Of a stretch of 26,948 bases of DNA, positions 1 through 7,316 are shown in pieces. The notes beneath the pieces are model-generated. The model did not search any database, was not told where the DNA came from, and worked only from the letters and a program-made list of their open reading frames with translations. Positions within the stretch are counted from its first letter, which is position 1; every line of letters begins with the position of its first letter. A program made the translations under genes and the position numbers. Source of the DNA: Bacteroidales bacterium (lineage in GTDB: Bacteria > Bacteroidota > Bacteroidia > Bacteroidales > Bacteroidaceae); NCBI GenBank assembly GCA_004552155.1, contig SFPF01000042.1:1-26948 (forward strand). Direction: 5' to 3'.

Positions 1-251
1 AGGCAGAAGAAGCGCAGCAGCAAAAGCCGTATACGATAGTCCTTGCCAGTGCTGTATCCAAGAAAAACGCTAAGATTTTCGTTGAAAGGCTGCAAGCCGG
101 CGGCGAAGACACGGCTGAGGTTTACGTGCGCGGCAAGATGACGCGCGTCATTGTCGGCAAGTTTTCCACAGAAAAGGAAGCCTACGAATATATCTCCGCC
201 AAGAGGAAAACCAACGGCAGTTTCTCACAAGCGTGGATATTAAGAATGTAA
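1..251 (+). CDS. SPOR-domain protein, C-terminal end (partial)
   Basis: An open frame enters from the left edge (first full codon at base 3) and stops with TAA at 249-251, giving 82 codons. The translation has the SPOR pattern: PYTIVLASAVSKKNAKIFVE, then a region ending TRVIVGKFSTEKEAYEYI. SPOR domains bind glycan strands of peptidoglycan lacking stem peptides and usually sit at the C-terminus of envelope or division proteins, as here. Nothing can be said about the N-terminal part, which lies outside the window. The assignment rests on the beta-alpha pattern and the typical I-V-G-x-F/Y motif, so the domain call is good but the protein identity is unknown. Confidence 0.75.
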   Translation, partial: AEEAQQQKPYTIVLASAVSKKNAKIFVERLQAGGEDTAEVYVRGKMTRVIVGKFSTEKEAYEYISAKRKTNGSFSQAWILRM

Positions 252-345
252 ACTTGCTTGGGTTATGCCCTACCGAAGCCAATGGTGATTGGACGAGGTT
301 AGGGGATTGTAAATCATTTTTTCATTAGCAACAAACAGGTCTATA

Positions 346-783
346 ATGATTGACAGAAATAACATAGAGCAGTCTATTGTACCAATAAAGATGGCAAACC
401 TTATTGGATATATAGCCCAAAAGAAAAGGCTCACGTTCACAGATGCTATGTGTTATTTTTACGATAGCTCCATTTCTGAAAAGCTGTATGACGAGAATGC
501 AAAATGGTGGTATCTTGATAATGAAACGCTTTATGAAGAAATAGAGCGCGAACGCAAAAAGCAGCCCACTGCCATATCTGATAAAGAACAGCAATTCATC
601 GTTTTTTGTATAGAATCCTATGCTCGGAGAAATTCGATGACCAGTTTGCAGGCCTACGCATTGTTTAGAAGAAATAGCCTCATTTCTTTTTTGAGAAATA
701 ACTTTGAGATACTTCACACACAGGGCGAAGACTATATTCTTGAAGAAATAAAATTGTATCTGAAAAGGAGGAAAAAGGCATGA
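346..783 (+). CDS. Duplicated DUF3791-domain protein, candidate antitoxin
   Basis: A 145-residue protein that appears to hold two DUF3791-like units. Residues ~15-70 (MANLIGYIAQKKRLTFTDAM ... LYDENAKWWYLDNETLYEEI) resemble the short DUF3791 form. Residues ~83-142 (EQQFIVFCIESYARRNSMTS ... NNFEILHTQGEDYILEEIKL) resemble the canonical form. No signal peptide or membrane segment is visible. The stop overlaps the next start as ATGA, so the two genes are probably translated together. DUF3791 genes commonly precede DUF3990 genes. That pairing and the small size suggest an antitoxin or immunity role, which is inference. The gene is visibly AT-richer than the housekeeping genes downstream, consistent with acquisition. 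An in-frame alternative start is the Met at 391. Confidence 0.75.
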   Translation: MIDRNNIEQSIVPIKMANLIGYIAQKKRLTFTDAMCYFYDSSISEKLYDENAKWWYLDNETLYEEIERERKKQPTAISDKEQQFIVFCIESYARRNSMTSLQAYALFRRNSLISFLRNNFEILHTQGEDYILEEIKLYLKRRKKA

Positions 784-1262
784 AACTCTATCACGGTTCG
801 ACTGTGGCAGTGCGTACACCGAATGTAACGCGCGGCCGTCGCAACACGGACTTTGGGAAAGGATTTTACACCACCACAAGTTTTGAGCAAGCCGCCCGTT
901 GGGCACGCATCAAGCGCGACCGTATGGAGGCAGACAAGGCTGTGGTCACTGAATATGAGTTTGATGAAAATTTATTGTACTCTCCTCAATATAATGTGAT
1001 GCATTATAATGGCCCTACCGAGGAATGGCTAAACTTTGTGGTTAGCAACCGCAGAAATTCCTCTTCACATTCTTACGACATGGCGATGGGACCAGTCGCT
1101 AATGATAGCCTTTATGCAACTATCACCATGTATGAGAAAGGTGACTTGTCGGCAGAGGCCGCTGTTGTACAGCTACGTACCCACACACTTTACGATCAAC
1201 TTTCATTCCACACGAAAGATGCTGCCCGTTTGCTAAGGTTCGTAAGAGCGATAGAAGTGTGA
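780..1262 (+). CDS. DUF3990 protein, ADP-ribosyltransferase-like candidate toxin
   Basis: A 160-residue protein recognised as DUF3990, which belongs to the ADP-ribosyltransferase fold. Visible motifs are KLYHGS at residues 2-7 (first NAD-binding strand), DFGKGFYTTTSFEQAARWAR at ~25-44 (the GxGFYTT...A..WA segment of ART folds) and DQLSFHT near residues 139-145. The last is where many ARTs carry the catalytic Glu; this family typically has Gln-x-Ser-Phe there. It starts inside the upstream stop codon (ATGA), so it is coupled to the DUF3791 gene. By analogy with other ART toxins it may modify a protein or nucleic acid using NAD, but target and activity cannot be read from sequence. The family call is firm; the toxin role is inferred from gene pairing. 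Confidence 0.8.
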   Translation: MKLYHGSTVAVRTPNVTRGRRNTDFGKGFYTTTSFEQAARWARIKRDRMEADKAVVTEYEFDENLLYSPQYNVMHYNGPTEEWLNFVVSNRRNSSSHSYDMAMGPVANDSLYATITMYEKGDLSAEAAVVQLRTHTLYDQLSFHTKDAARLLRFVRAIEV

Positions 1263-1284
1263 AACCAAGCCTGATATAATAAGA

Positions 1285-1344
1285 ATGAACGCAGAGCGTT
1301 ATAAATTAGCCTACCACAACGAAACAGCAGCCAAAGTGCTTTGA
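1285..1344 (+). other. 19-codon open frame, possible gene remnant
   Basis: An ATG-to-TGA frame encodes MNAERYKLAYHNETAAKVL, 23 bases after the DUF3990 stop. The composition looks protein-like (amphipathic start), and it could be the first codons of a lost third gene of the cassette. It could equally be chance. There is no homology call and no ribosome-site evidence. Confidence 0.2.
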
Positions 1345-1354
1345 AGTTATAAAC

Positions 1355-1378
1355 AAGGTGGGACGCAATTCCCGCCTT
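1355..1378 (+). terminator. Intrinsic terminator after the DUF3791-DUF3990 pair
   Basis: AAGGTGGGA (1355-1363) pairs with TCCCGCCTT (1370-1378), with one G-T wobble and a 6-base loop. It is followed by a T-rich run (tttattttat). It sits between the cassette and the FHA gene and separates them transcriptionally. Confidence 0.7.
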
Positions 1379-1403
1379 TTATTTTATCCTCAATATTTTA
1401 TTC

Positions 1404-1919
1404 ATGAAAAAGATACGTTGCCCCAAATGTGAAGCAGCCATCCAGTTTGACGAAACGCGCTACGAGCCGGGTCGAATTCTCGTGTTCCAATGTCCCGAGT
1501 GCAACAAGCGTTTCAAGATGAAACTGCCTGCCGCCAAGCCCGCCGCCGATACGGCCGAGGAGGAAGAAGAAAAGGTGTGGGGACAACTGGTTGTGGTGGA
1601 AAATGCCTTTCACTTCCGGCAAGCGCTGCCTCTGACGGAGGGCGACAACGTGATCGGCAGGCTCGTGCGCGGCACGTCCGTCACACTGCCCATCAAGACC
1701 GTCGACCCGAGCGTAGACACAGCACATTGCGCCGTGCGCGTTACCATCGGCAAAGACGGACAACCGAATTATTTGCTCCGAGACGTAGGTTCGCAAACGG
1801 GCACTTTCGTGAAAGACCATCTTTTAGGATTAAAAGAACAAGTAGCCCTATCAGACGGCGATATTATTACCATCGGAGCCACGACATTGATTTTGCAGGC
1901 AGAATTAACGCAAGATTAA
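1404..1919 (+). CDS. Zinc-ribbon plus FHA-domain protein
   Basis: A 171-residue protein with two parts. Residues ~4-36 form an MJ0042-type zinc ribbon, with CPKC at 6-9 and CPEC at ~30-33. After an acidic linker (~45-58), residues ~60-168 form an FHA domain: GDNVIGR, DTAHCAVRV in place of the usual SRxH, and DVGSQTGTFV in place of SxNGT. FHA domains bind phosphothreonine peptides. Here the Ser-Arg and Asn positions are altered, so phospho-binding is uncertain. There is no signal peptide, so it is probably cytoplasmic. It is flanked by a terminator upstream and a palindrome with its own promoter downstream, so it may be monocistronic. The domain call is good; the partner is unknown. Confidence 0.8.
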   Translation: MKKIRCPKCEAAIQFDETRYEPGRILVFQCPECNKRFKMKLPAAKPAADTAEEEEEKVWGQLVVVENAFHFRQALPLTEGDNVIGRLVRGTSVTLPIKTVDPSVDTAHCAVRVTIGKDGQPNYLLRDVGSQTGTFVKDHLLGLKEQVALSDGDIITIGATTLILQAELTQD

Positions 1920-1942
1920 GCCGCAAAATCTCCCCAAAAAGC

Positions 1943-1962
1943 AACTTTCTGCGCAGAAAGTT
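1943..1962. repeat. Perfect 20-bp palindrome between FHA gene and DUF177 promoter
   Basis: The ten bases AACTTTCTGC are followed immediately by their exact reverse complement. There is no T-run after it, so it is not a standard terminator. It directly abuts the -33 region of the promoter for DUF177-rpmF-fabH, a position suited to an operator. It could also form a cruciform or a loop-less hairpin. Confidence 0.6.
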
Positions 1963-1992
1963 GAGAAAACTCCCAAAAATATAGTATCTTTG
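1960..1992 (+). promoter_or_regulatory. Bacteroidetes-type promoter for DUF177-rpmF-fabH
   Basis: The -7 element TATCTTTG (1985-1992) matches TAnnTTTG, with GTTG at 1960-1963 in the -33 position. The transcript would start near 1997-1999, so the in-frame TTG at 1990 cannot be the start codon. This supports the ATG at 2020 for the next gene. Confidence 0.75.
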
Positions 1993-2019
1993 CACCCGAA
2001 AATCGCAAAATTTGAAGAG

Positions 2020-2493
2020 ATGTGCAGTAACGAGCCTATACTAATTGCCTTTCCGCTGCCTCGCAATTTGGCTTTTCCGCTTCATCGCATGCTGGAAAAC
2101 CAATTCTTCGAGCACTTGGAGCAAAAGGAAATTCTCGGCGGACGCATCGAATTGAATTTAGATTTGCAGTCCAAAAGTAGCGGCATATATGTCGCCGACA
2201 TCCAACTTAAAGGTCAAGTTGAGGTGCTATGCGACCGCTGCCTCGAAAGTCTGTCATTGCCGGTAGAGGCTGCCGAGAGCATCAAGATTATCGACGACGG
2301 CGCATTTGCCGAATACGCTGACAGCGAAACCGACGATGACCTCGCGATGCACGTTGATGCCAAAACGGGAAAATTAGACCTTGACTGGACCATCTACGAA
2401 ATAATCGAAACCTCACTGCCCCTGCAGCGCGTTCATCCAGAAGGCGAATGCAACGAAGACATGACGGGCAGATTTATCACCGAAACAGAGTAA
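2020..2493 (+). CDS. DUF177 (YceD-like) protein
   Basis: A 157-residue protein of the DUF177/YceD family, members of which are linked to 23S rRNA maturation or ribosome assembly and are encoded beside rpmF. The family signature CDRC is visible (VEVLCDRCLESLSLPVEAAE), with a later Cys in EGECNED, and an acidic C-terminal half (DSETDDDLAMHVDAKTGKLD) precedes the conserved DWTIYEIIETSLPLQRVHPE. The start at 2020 is preferred over an upstream in-frame TTG that lies inside the -7 promoter element. It is the first gene of the run leading to rpmF and fabH. Family assignment is strong, both from motif and from the neighbouring L32 gene. Confidence 0.88.
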   Translation: MCSNEPILIAFPLPRNLAFPLHRMLENQFFEHLEQKEILGGRIELNLDLQSKSSGIYVADIQLKGQVEVLCDRCLESLSLPVEAAESIKIIDDGAFAEYADSETDDDLAMHVDAKTGKLDLDWTIYEIIETSLPLQRVHPEGECNEDMTGRFITETE

Positions 2494-2557
2494 CGCGCCG
2501 CAAGGTACTACTTAATAAGAATTTATCAACATACACAAACAAAACGAATAAAGAACA

Positions 2558-2746
2558 ATGGCACATCCTAAAAGAAGACAGTCAAAGACCAGAACCCTTA
2601 AACGTAGAACTCACGACAAGGCTGTAGCACCCACGCTGGCAATTTGCCCCAACTGCGGCGGCTGGCACATCTACCACACTGTATGCCCCACTTGCGGCTA
2701 CTACCGTGGCAAACTTGCCGTTGTTAAGGAAGAAGTTGCTGAATAA
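2558..2746 (+). CDS. rpmF: 50S ribosomal protein L32
   Basis: A 62-residue protein beginning MAHPKRRQSKTRTLKRRTHD, the standard Bacteroidetes L32 start. It has two zinc-binding pairs, CPNCGGWH and CPTCGYYRG, so this is the zinc-binding (C+) version. It sits 64 bases after DUF177, the usual arrangement. Two hairpins follow the gene. Confidence 0.97.
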   Translation: MAHPKRRQSKTRTLKRRTHDKAVAPTLAICPNCGGWHIYHTVCPTCGYYRGKLAVVKEEVAE

Positions 2747-2757
2747 GCACACATTTA

Positions 2758-2777
2758 TTAGGTTGATAGCAACCTAA
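2758..2777 (+). other. Hairpin just after rpmF
   Basis: TTAGGTTG (2758-2765) pairs perfectly with CAACCTAA (2770-2777) around a 4-base loop, ATAG. There is no long T-run. It may be an mRNA 3'-end stabiliser or part of a compound terminator with the hairpin at 2785. Confidence 0.5.
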
Positions 2778-2784
2778 AATAACC

Positions 2785-2810
2785 TACGCCGCACGACTTC
2801 GTGCGGCGTA
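2785..2810 (+). terminator. Strong hairpin, probable terminator between rpmF and fabH
   Basis: TACGCCGCACG pairs with CGTGCGGCGTA (11 bp, 4-base loop), followed by agaattttatt. The T-run is short, so termination may be partial and allow read-through to fabH. Confidence 0.65.
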
Positions 2811-2864
2811 AGAATTTTATTAAAGCGGACATTAATATATATGTCCATCTTATCCCACTGAACA

Positions 2865-3863
2865 ATGGAACGCATTAACGCAGTTATAACGGGCGTAGGC
2901 GGTTACGTGCCTGAATATGTTCTGAGCAACGACGAACTTTCGCGCATGGTCGAGACCAACGATGAGTGGATTATGACACGCATCGGCATCAAGGAGAGAC
3001 GCATTCTCAACGAGGAAGGTCTCGGCACGAGCTATATGGCACGCAAAGCCGTGAAGCAGTTGCTCGAAAAGACCGGCACCGACGCGCAGGAAATTGACGC
3101 GCTCATTCTCGCCACAACCACGCCCGACTATCATTTCCCCTCAACATCTTCTATCGTCATAGGCCGCCTCGGCATGAAGAACGCTTTCGCCATCGACATG
3201 CAGGCCGCCTGCTGCGGTTTCCTCTTTGCAATGGACGTTGCAGCCGGCATGATTCAGAGCGGACGCTATAAGAAAATCGTGGTGTGCGGCGCCGACAAGA
3301 TGTCGAGCATCGTGGACTATACCGACCGCGCCACTTGTCCCATCTTCGGCGACGGCGCAGCAGCCGTATTGGTAGAGCCTACGACCGAAGACCTCGGCTG
3401 GAAAGACTCTTTCCTGCGCACCGACGGCAAGGGCCTGCCTTTCCTCTGCATGAAAGCGGGCGGTTCTGTGTGCAGCCCCTCATATTTCACCATTGACCAC
3501 CGCATGCACTATCTGCACCAGGAAGGTCGCACCGTCTTCAAGTTTGCCGTCACCAACATGAGCGACGCCAGCGCACTCATCGCCGAGCGCAACGGCCTCG
3601 ACAAGGACAGCATCGCTTGGGTTGTGCCTCACCAGGCAAATGTGCGCATCATCGAAGCCGTGGCCAACCGCCTCGAACTGCCGATGGAGAAGGTAATGCT
3701 CAATATCCAGCGCTACGGCAACACTTCCGCCGGCACCCTGCCCCTCGCCCTCTGGGACTACGAAAAGCAGCTTAAGAAAGGCGACAACCTTATCCTCACC
3801 GCTTTCGGCGCAGGCTTTACTTGGGGCGCTGCCTACCTCAAATGGGGTTACGACGCTAAATAA
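2865..3863 (+). CDS. fabH: 3-oxoacyl-[acyl-carrier-protein] synthase III
   Basis: A 332-residue KAS III, the enzyme that condenses acetyl-CoA (or another acyl-CoA) with malonyl-ACP to start fatty acid synthesis in the cytoplasm. The catalytic triad is visible: Cys116 in DMQAACCGF, His256 in VVPHQANVRI and Asn286 in YGNTSAGT. Length and the N-terminal VGGYVPEYVLSNDEL motif match the family. It follows DUF177-rpmF directly; the plsX gene found between rpmF and fabH in many other phyla is absent, as is usual in Bacteroidetes. The ATG at 2865 gives the expected N-terminus. A long purine/pyrimidine hairpin follows the gene. Confidence 0.97.
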   Translation: MERINAVITGVGGYVPEYVLSNDELSRMVETNDEWIMTRIGIKERRILNEEGLGTSYMARKAVKQLLEKTGTDAQEIDALILATTTPDYHFPSTSSIVIGRLGMKNAFAIDMQAACCGFLFAMDVAAGMIQSGRYKKIVVCGADKMSSIVDYTDRATCPIFGDGAAAVLVEPTTEDLGWKDSFLRTDGKGLPFLCMKAGGSVCSPSYFTIDHRMHYLHQEGRTVFKFAVTNMSDASALIAERNGLDKDSIAWVVPHQANVRIIEAVANRLELPMEKVMLNIQRYGNTSAGTLPLALWDYEKQLKKGDNLILTAFGAGFTWGAAYLKWGYDAK

Positions 3864-3884
3864 ACTTTTTTCAAAACATAATTC

Positions 3885-3920
3885 AAGGGAAAGGAAAAGG
3901 CACGCCCTTTCCTTTCCCTT
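3885..3920 (+). terminator. Hairpin after fabH
   Basis: AAGGGAAAGGAAA (3885-3897) pairs with TTTCCTTTCCCTT (3908-3920) around a loop that itself contains GG/CC pairing. It is followed by tgatgtaataataac rather than a clear T-run. It is a likely terminator or mRNA end. Confidence 0.6.
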
Positions 3921-3935
3921 TGATGTAATAATAAC

Positions 3936-4054
3936 AATTTAGTAAACAAGTAAACGAGTAGACGAGCAAACAAGACAAGTTACTAATATCAAATATAGTT
4001 TGCAAGAGATTTCTGTCTCGTTTACTCGTTTACTTGTCAACTCGTAACTAAATT
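3936..4054. repeat. 119-bp inverted-repeat element built from GTARACGA octamers
   Basis: The outer arms AATTTAGT (3936-3943) and ACTAAATT (4047-4054) are exact complements. Inside them, the 21-base arm at 3946-3966 matches the complement of 4017-4037 at 20 of 21 positions. The left arm divides into 8-base units: GTAAACAA, GTAAACGA, GTAGACGA, GCAAACAA. The same units occur at 26780-26827 and in part at 18313-18328. It fills the space between fabH and era, resembles a small palindromic repeat or MITE-like unit, and carries no ORF. Confidence 0.75.
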
Positions 4055-4069
4055 CAAATAAGCAACAAG

Positions 4070-4951
4070 ATGCACAAAGCCGGTTTCGTAAACATCGTGG
4101 GCAACCCCAACGTAGGCAAGTCCACGCTCATGAACCTCTTTATGGGCGAGCGCATTTCTATCGCCACCTTCAAGGCGCAAACCACGCGCCACCGCATCAT
4201 GGGCATTCTCAACACCGACGACATGCAGATTGTCTTCTCCGACACGCCGGGCGTCTTGAAGCCCAACTACAAATTGCAGGAGTCGATGCTCGCTTTCTCC
4301 GAGTCGGCCTTGCAAGATGCCGACGTGCTGCTCTACGTCACAGACGTGGTGGAAAAGCCCGACAAGAACGAGGACTTTTTGCAGAAGGTGCGCAAGATGT
4401 CCATACCAGTGCTGGTGCTTATCAATAAGATAGACCTCAGCAACCAGCAGGAACTGGAAAAAATCGTCGAGCTGTGGCACGACAACCTGCCCGCAGCCGA
4501 GATTATCCCCGTTTGCGCCACCGCTAAGTTCAACGTCGACGCCGTGCTCCGCCGCATCAAGGAACTCCTCCCCGATAGCCCGCCTTACTATGGCAAGGAT
4601 CAGTGGACCGACAAGCCCGCGCGTTTCTTCGTCACCGAAATCATTCGCGAGAAAATCCTTCTCTATTACGACAAAGAGATACCTTATGCCGTTGAGGTCG
4701 TTGTGGAGCAATTCAAGGAAAGCGAAAAGAGCATCCACATCAATGCCGTTATCTACGTGGAGCGCGAAAGCCAGAAGGGCATCATTATCGGGCACAACGG
4801 CGTTGCTCTGAAAAAGGTTTCTACCGAAGCCCGCAAGACTTTGGAAAAGTTCTTTGACAAAAGCATTTATCTCGAAATCTTTGTAAAAGTAGATAAGGAT
4901 TGGCGCAACAGCAACAAGCGCCTCGAAGCCTACGGATACAAGGATTTGTAA
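4070..4951 (+). CDS. era: GTPase Era
   Basis: A 293-residue Era, the GTPase that binds the 3' end of 16S rRNA during small-subunit assembly. The G1 loop GNPNVGKS is at residues 11-18, the switch I region TTRHRIMGI at ~38-46, DTPG at 58-61 and NKID at 119-122. The C-terminal KH RNA-binding domain contains GIIIGHNGVALKKV. Length is normal for Era. Start ATG 4070 is the first codon after the inverted-repeat element. It lies 38 bases upstream of der, probably in one transcript. Confidence 0.97.
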   Translation: MHKAGFVNIVGNPNVGKSTLMNLFMGERISIATFKAQTTRHRIMGILNTDDMQIVFSDTPGVLKPNYKLQESMLAFSESALQDADVLLYVTDVVEKPDKNEDFLQKVRKMSIPVLVLINKIDLSNQQELEKIVELWHDNLPAAEIIPVCATAKFNVDAVLRRIKELLPDSPPYYGKDQWTDKPARFFVTEIIREKILLYYDKEIPYAVEVVVEQFKESEKSIHINAVIYVERESQKGIIIGHNGVALKKVSTEARKTLEKFFDKSIYLEIFVKVDKDWRNSNKRLEAYGYKDL

Positions 4952-4989
4952 ACATCACACGAACGCACACATTATATATATAATATTGT

Positions 4990-6306
4990 ATGTCGAAATT
5001 AGTAGCAATAGTCGGCCGGCCTAACGTCGGCAAATCCACGCTCTTCAACCGTCTCACGGGCACGCGCCAGGCCATCGTCAGCGAAGTGGCCGGCACCACG
5101 CGCGACCGCCAATATGGCAAGTGCGAGTGGGGCAACCGCGAGTTTTCACTCGTCGATACCGGCGGCTGGGTAGTCAATTCCGACGACATCTTTGAAGAAG
5201 AAATACGCAAGCAAGTCAGCCTCGCCACCGAAGAGGCCGACCTAATACTTTTCGTCACCGACATCAAGAACGGCGTGACCGACCTCGACGATGCCGTGGC
5301 CAGTATCCTGCGCCGCAGCAAGGTGCCCGTTATCCTGTGCAGCAACAAGACCGACAACAACGAGGACCGCTACGAGGCCGCCGAGTTTTACTCCCTCGGT
5401 CTTGGCGAGCCGCTCTGTGTCTCTGCCGCCACGGGCAGTGGAACGGGCGATTTGCTCGATGTCATTATCGAGAAGCTCGGTCCTGAAAACGGCGGCGAAG
5501 AGGCAGAGGAAAACATTCCCCGCTTCTCCGTCGTGGGCAGACCTAATGCCGGGAAGAGCAGCCTGATCAACGCATTCATCGGTGAGGACAGGCACATCGT
5601 TACCGATATTGCCGGCACCACGCGCGACAGTATTCTCACGCGCTACGACAAGTTCGGCTTCGACTTCTTCCTGGTCGACACCGCCGGCATACGCCGCAAG
5701 AACAAGGTGACCGAAGACCTTGAGTTCTACTCCGTGATGCGCTCTATACGCGCTATTGAGAACTCCGACGTCTGCATCCTGCTCATCGACGCCACGCGCG
5801 GCATCGAAAGCCAGGACCTCAACATCGTGCAAATCATCCAGCGCAACAACAAGAGCCTCGTGGTGGTGGTGAACAAGTGGGACCTCGTTGAGGACAAGTC
5901 GAAGGAAGCCATCGCGCATTTCGAGAATGCCATTCGCAGCCGCATGGCTCCTTTCACAGACTTCCCCATTATCTTTGCCTCCGCCCTTACCAAACAGCGC
6001 ATCTTCCGTGTGCTCGAAGTTGCCAAGGAGGTCTACATGGCACGCAAGCGCCACGTCAGCACCTCGAAGCTCAACGAAGAAATGCTGCCCTTGATTGAGG
6101 CATATCCCCCACCCTCGATGAAAGGCAAGTACATCAAGATAAAATATTGCGCCCAGCTGCCCAACACGCAAATCCCCTCGTTCGTGTTCTACGCCAACTT
6201 GCCGCAATACGTCAAAGAGCCTTACAAGCGTTTCCTCGAAAACAAGATTCGTGAGCGGTGGAACTTCCTCGGCACGCCGATTAACATCTTTATTCGTCAG
6301 AAATAA
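4990..6306 (+). CDS. der: Tandem GTPase Der (EngA)
   Basis: A 438-residue double-GTPase that acts in 50S subunit assembly. The first G domain has GRPNVGKS at 9-16, DTGGW at ~56 and NKTD at ~119. The second has GRPNAGKS at 183-190, DTAG at 230-233 and NKWD at 295-298. A C-terminal KH-like domain ends PINIFIRQK, as is typical. The start at 4990 gives MSKLVAIVGRPNVGKST. It is followed after 9 bases by a lipoprotein gene, so the two are likely co-transcribed. Confidence 0.97.
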   Translation: MSKLVAIVGRPNVGKSTLFNRLTGTRQAIVSEVAGTTRDRQYGKCEWGNREFSLVDTGGWVVNSDDIFEEEIRKQVSLATEEADLILFVTDIKNGVTDLDDAVASILRRSKVPVILCSNKTDNNEDRYEAAEFYSLGLGEPLCVSAATGSGTGDLLDVIIEKLGPENGGEEAEENIPRFSVVGRPNAGKSSLINAFIGEDRHIVTDIAGTTRDSILTRYDKFGFDFFLVDTAGIRRKNKVTEDLEFYSVMRSIRAIENSDVCILLIDATRGIESQDLNIVQIIQRNNKSLVVVVNKWDLVEDKSKEAIAHFENAIRSRMAPFTDFPIIFASALTKQRIFRVLEVAKEVYMARKRHVSTSKLNEEMLPLIEAYPPPSMKGKYIKIKYCAQLPNTQIPSFVFYANLPQYVKEPYKRFLENKIRERWNFLGTPINIFIRQK

Positions 6307-6315
6307 AATCTTCCG

Positions 6316-6723
6316 ATGATGCCCAACAAACGCTCACCCTTCTTTGCACTCCTGCTTTCATTCCTGCTGGTTGCCTGTTCGTCGGGCGGCGGCGACGGGT
6401 TGCAACCGCCCACGGCAAAGGAGGTTATGGAATATTACGAACTCTACCGCAGCGGCAATTACGCCGAATATGTCAAGGCGATGCAGAGCTGCGACGACAA
6501 GCCCGCCGACTTCTGCAAGCAAATGGCAGATGCCTTGAAACAGCACGCAGCAAGGATTAAGGAAGAAAAGGGCGGCACGGTCAGCGCCGAGTTCCTGCGC
6601 TCCGAACTGCACGCCGAGCATTCCGCCGCCGATGCTTACCTTTCCGTGACGTACGGCGACAGTACAAAGGAAGAAATTGTCCTGCCCCTCGTATTCTGGC
6701 AAGATAAATGGCGATTGAAATAA
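6316..6723 (+). CDS. Small lipoprotein of unknown function
   Basis: A 135-residue protein with a lipoprotein signal: basic MMPNKR, a hydrophobic core FFALLLSFLLV and a lipobox ending in Cys at ~21 (LVACSSGGGDG). The mature part (PPTAKEVMEYYELYRSGNYA ... EEIVLPLVFWQDKWRLK) resembles the small NTF2-like/DUF4878 lipoproteins of Bacteroidetes, with a helical N-terminal half and a strand-rich end closing on a Trp-Lys-Trp motif. The fold call is tentative. It follows der by 9 bases, and a strong terminator comes right after it. ATG at 6319 is an equally possible start. Confidence 0.7.
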   Translation: MMPNKRSPFFALLLSFLLVACSSGGGDGLQPPTAKEVMEYYELYRSGNYAEYVKAMQSCDDKPADFCKQMADALKQHAARIKEEKGGTVSAEFLRSELHAEHSAADAYLSVTYGDSTKEEIVLPLVFWQDKWRLK

Positions 6724-6740
6724 ACCTAAAACTATAAAGT

Positions 6741-6776
6741 AGAAAGGCACTGCGCGATTTTGCGCGGTGCCTTTCT
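6741..6776. terminator. Bidirectional terminator between convergent lipoprotein genes
   Basis: AGAAAGGCACTGCGC pairs with GCGCGGTGCCTTTCT (one wobble) around a short T-rich loop. It is followed on the plus strand by gtttatatt. It separates the der operon (plus) from the minus-strand lipoprotein gene ending at 6797. Confidence 0.8.
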
Positions 6777-6796
6777 GTTTATATTCAGGTCAATGA

Positions 6797-7291
6797 TTAT
6801 TGCTGAAGGGCTGGTTGGACGATTAGTTTCTTTTCAATGGTGATGACATACGAGGCATAGCCCGAGCCTTGCAAGGCATATGAAACTTTGCCCGTGTTGT
6901 CGGAGAAATATTCGGTGTAGTTGCCGCCCCAGCCCGTGCTGTTGCCGCTGATGTGGTAAGTGCCTTTGAATTTCAAGGTATATTGTCCCGATTTGCTGGC
7001 AACAATCGTGTCCGTGGGATTAGTATGCGTGGGGGACTCGACACTCGGCGTTTCCCAAGAATAGTCAGCGCGGTAAAGAAGTTTTCCCAGCGATGACTGC
7101 ACCACGGTGGCAACGATTTTGTCGCCGACGCGCAAATCCGTGCTGCCCGTCCCGGCTACATGGAAAGTGACGCCGCTGATGGTGGGCGGCATCGACTGGT
7201 ATTTATCATCGTTCATGTGCTCCTTGCAGGCCGTGAAAAGCAACGCCGAGGCGGCAAGGGCGAAAACCGTCAGTTTGGTCTTGTGTGTCAT
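6797..7291 (-). CDS. Lipoprotein of unknown function
   Basis: A 164-residue protein with a lipoprotein signal peptide: MTHKTKLTVFALAASALLFTAC, with the lipidated Cys at 22. The mature part is Ser/Thr/Gly/Tyr-rich and strand-like (VTFHVAGTGSTDLRVGDKIV; SGQYTLKFKGTYHISGNSTG; SYALQGSGYASYVITIEK). This fits a small surface or periplasmic beta-sandwich protein. No family was recognised. It starts 25 bases after the upstream Sua5/YciO-type gene on the same strand and could share its transcript. It ends just before the bidirectional terminator. Confidence 0.65.
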   Translation of the reverse strand: MTHKTKLTVFALAASALLFTACKEHMNDDKYQSMPPTISGVTFHVAGTGSTDLRVGDKIVATVVQSSLGKLLYRADYSWETPSVESPTHTNPTDTIVASKSGQYTLKFKGTYHISGNSTGWGGNYTEYFSDNTGKVSYALQGSGYASYVITIEKKLIVQPALQQ

Positions 7292-7316
7292 GTTTATATG
7301 CTTTCTATGAAAAATT

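Noticed and set aside
252..345. Hairpin CCCTA...CCAAT/ATTGG...TAGGG upstream of the DUF3791 gene
   Set aside because: The stems are short and interrupted and the T-run is ten bases away. It is too weak to call a terminator or attenuator.
1990..2019. TTG start ten codons upstream for the DUF177 gene
   Set aside because: It lies inside the -7 promoter element and so would be upstream of the transcript start.
2747..2864. Missing plsX between rpmF and fabH as a gene-loss event
   Set aside because: Bacteroidetes normally lack plsX at this site, so this is the ordinary arrangement.
5242..6207. 321-codon minus-strand open frame
   Set aside because: It is fully antisense to der, whose motifs are complete. 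The translation has no domain features.
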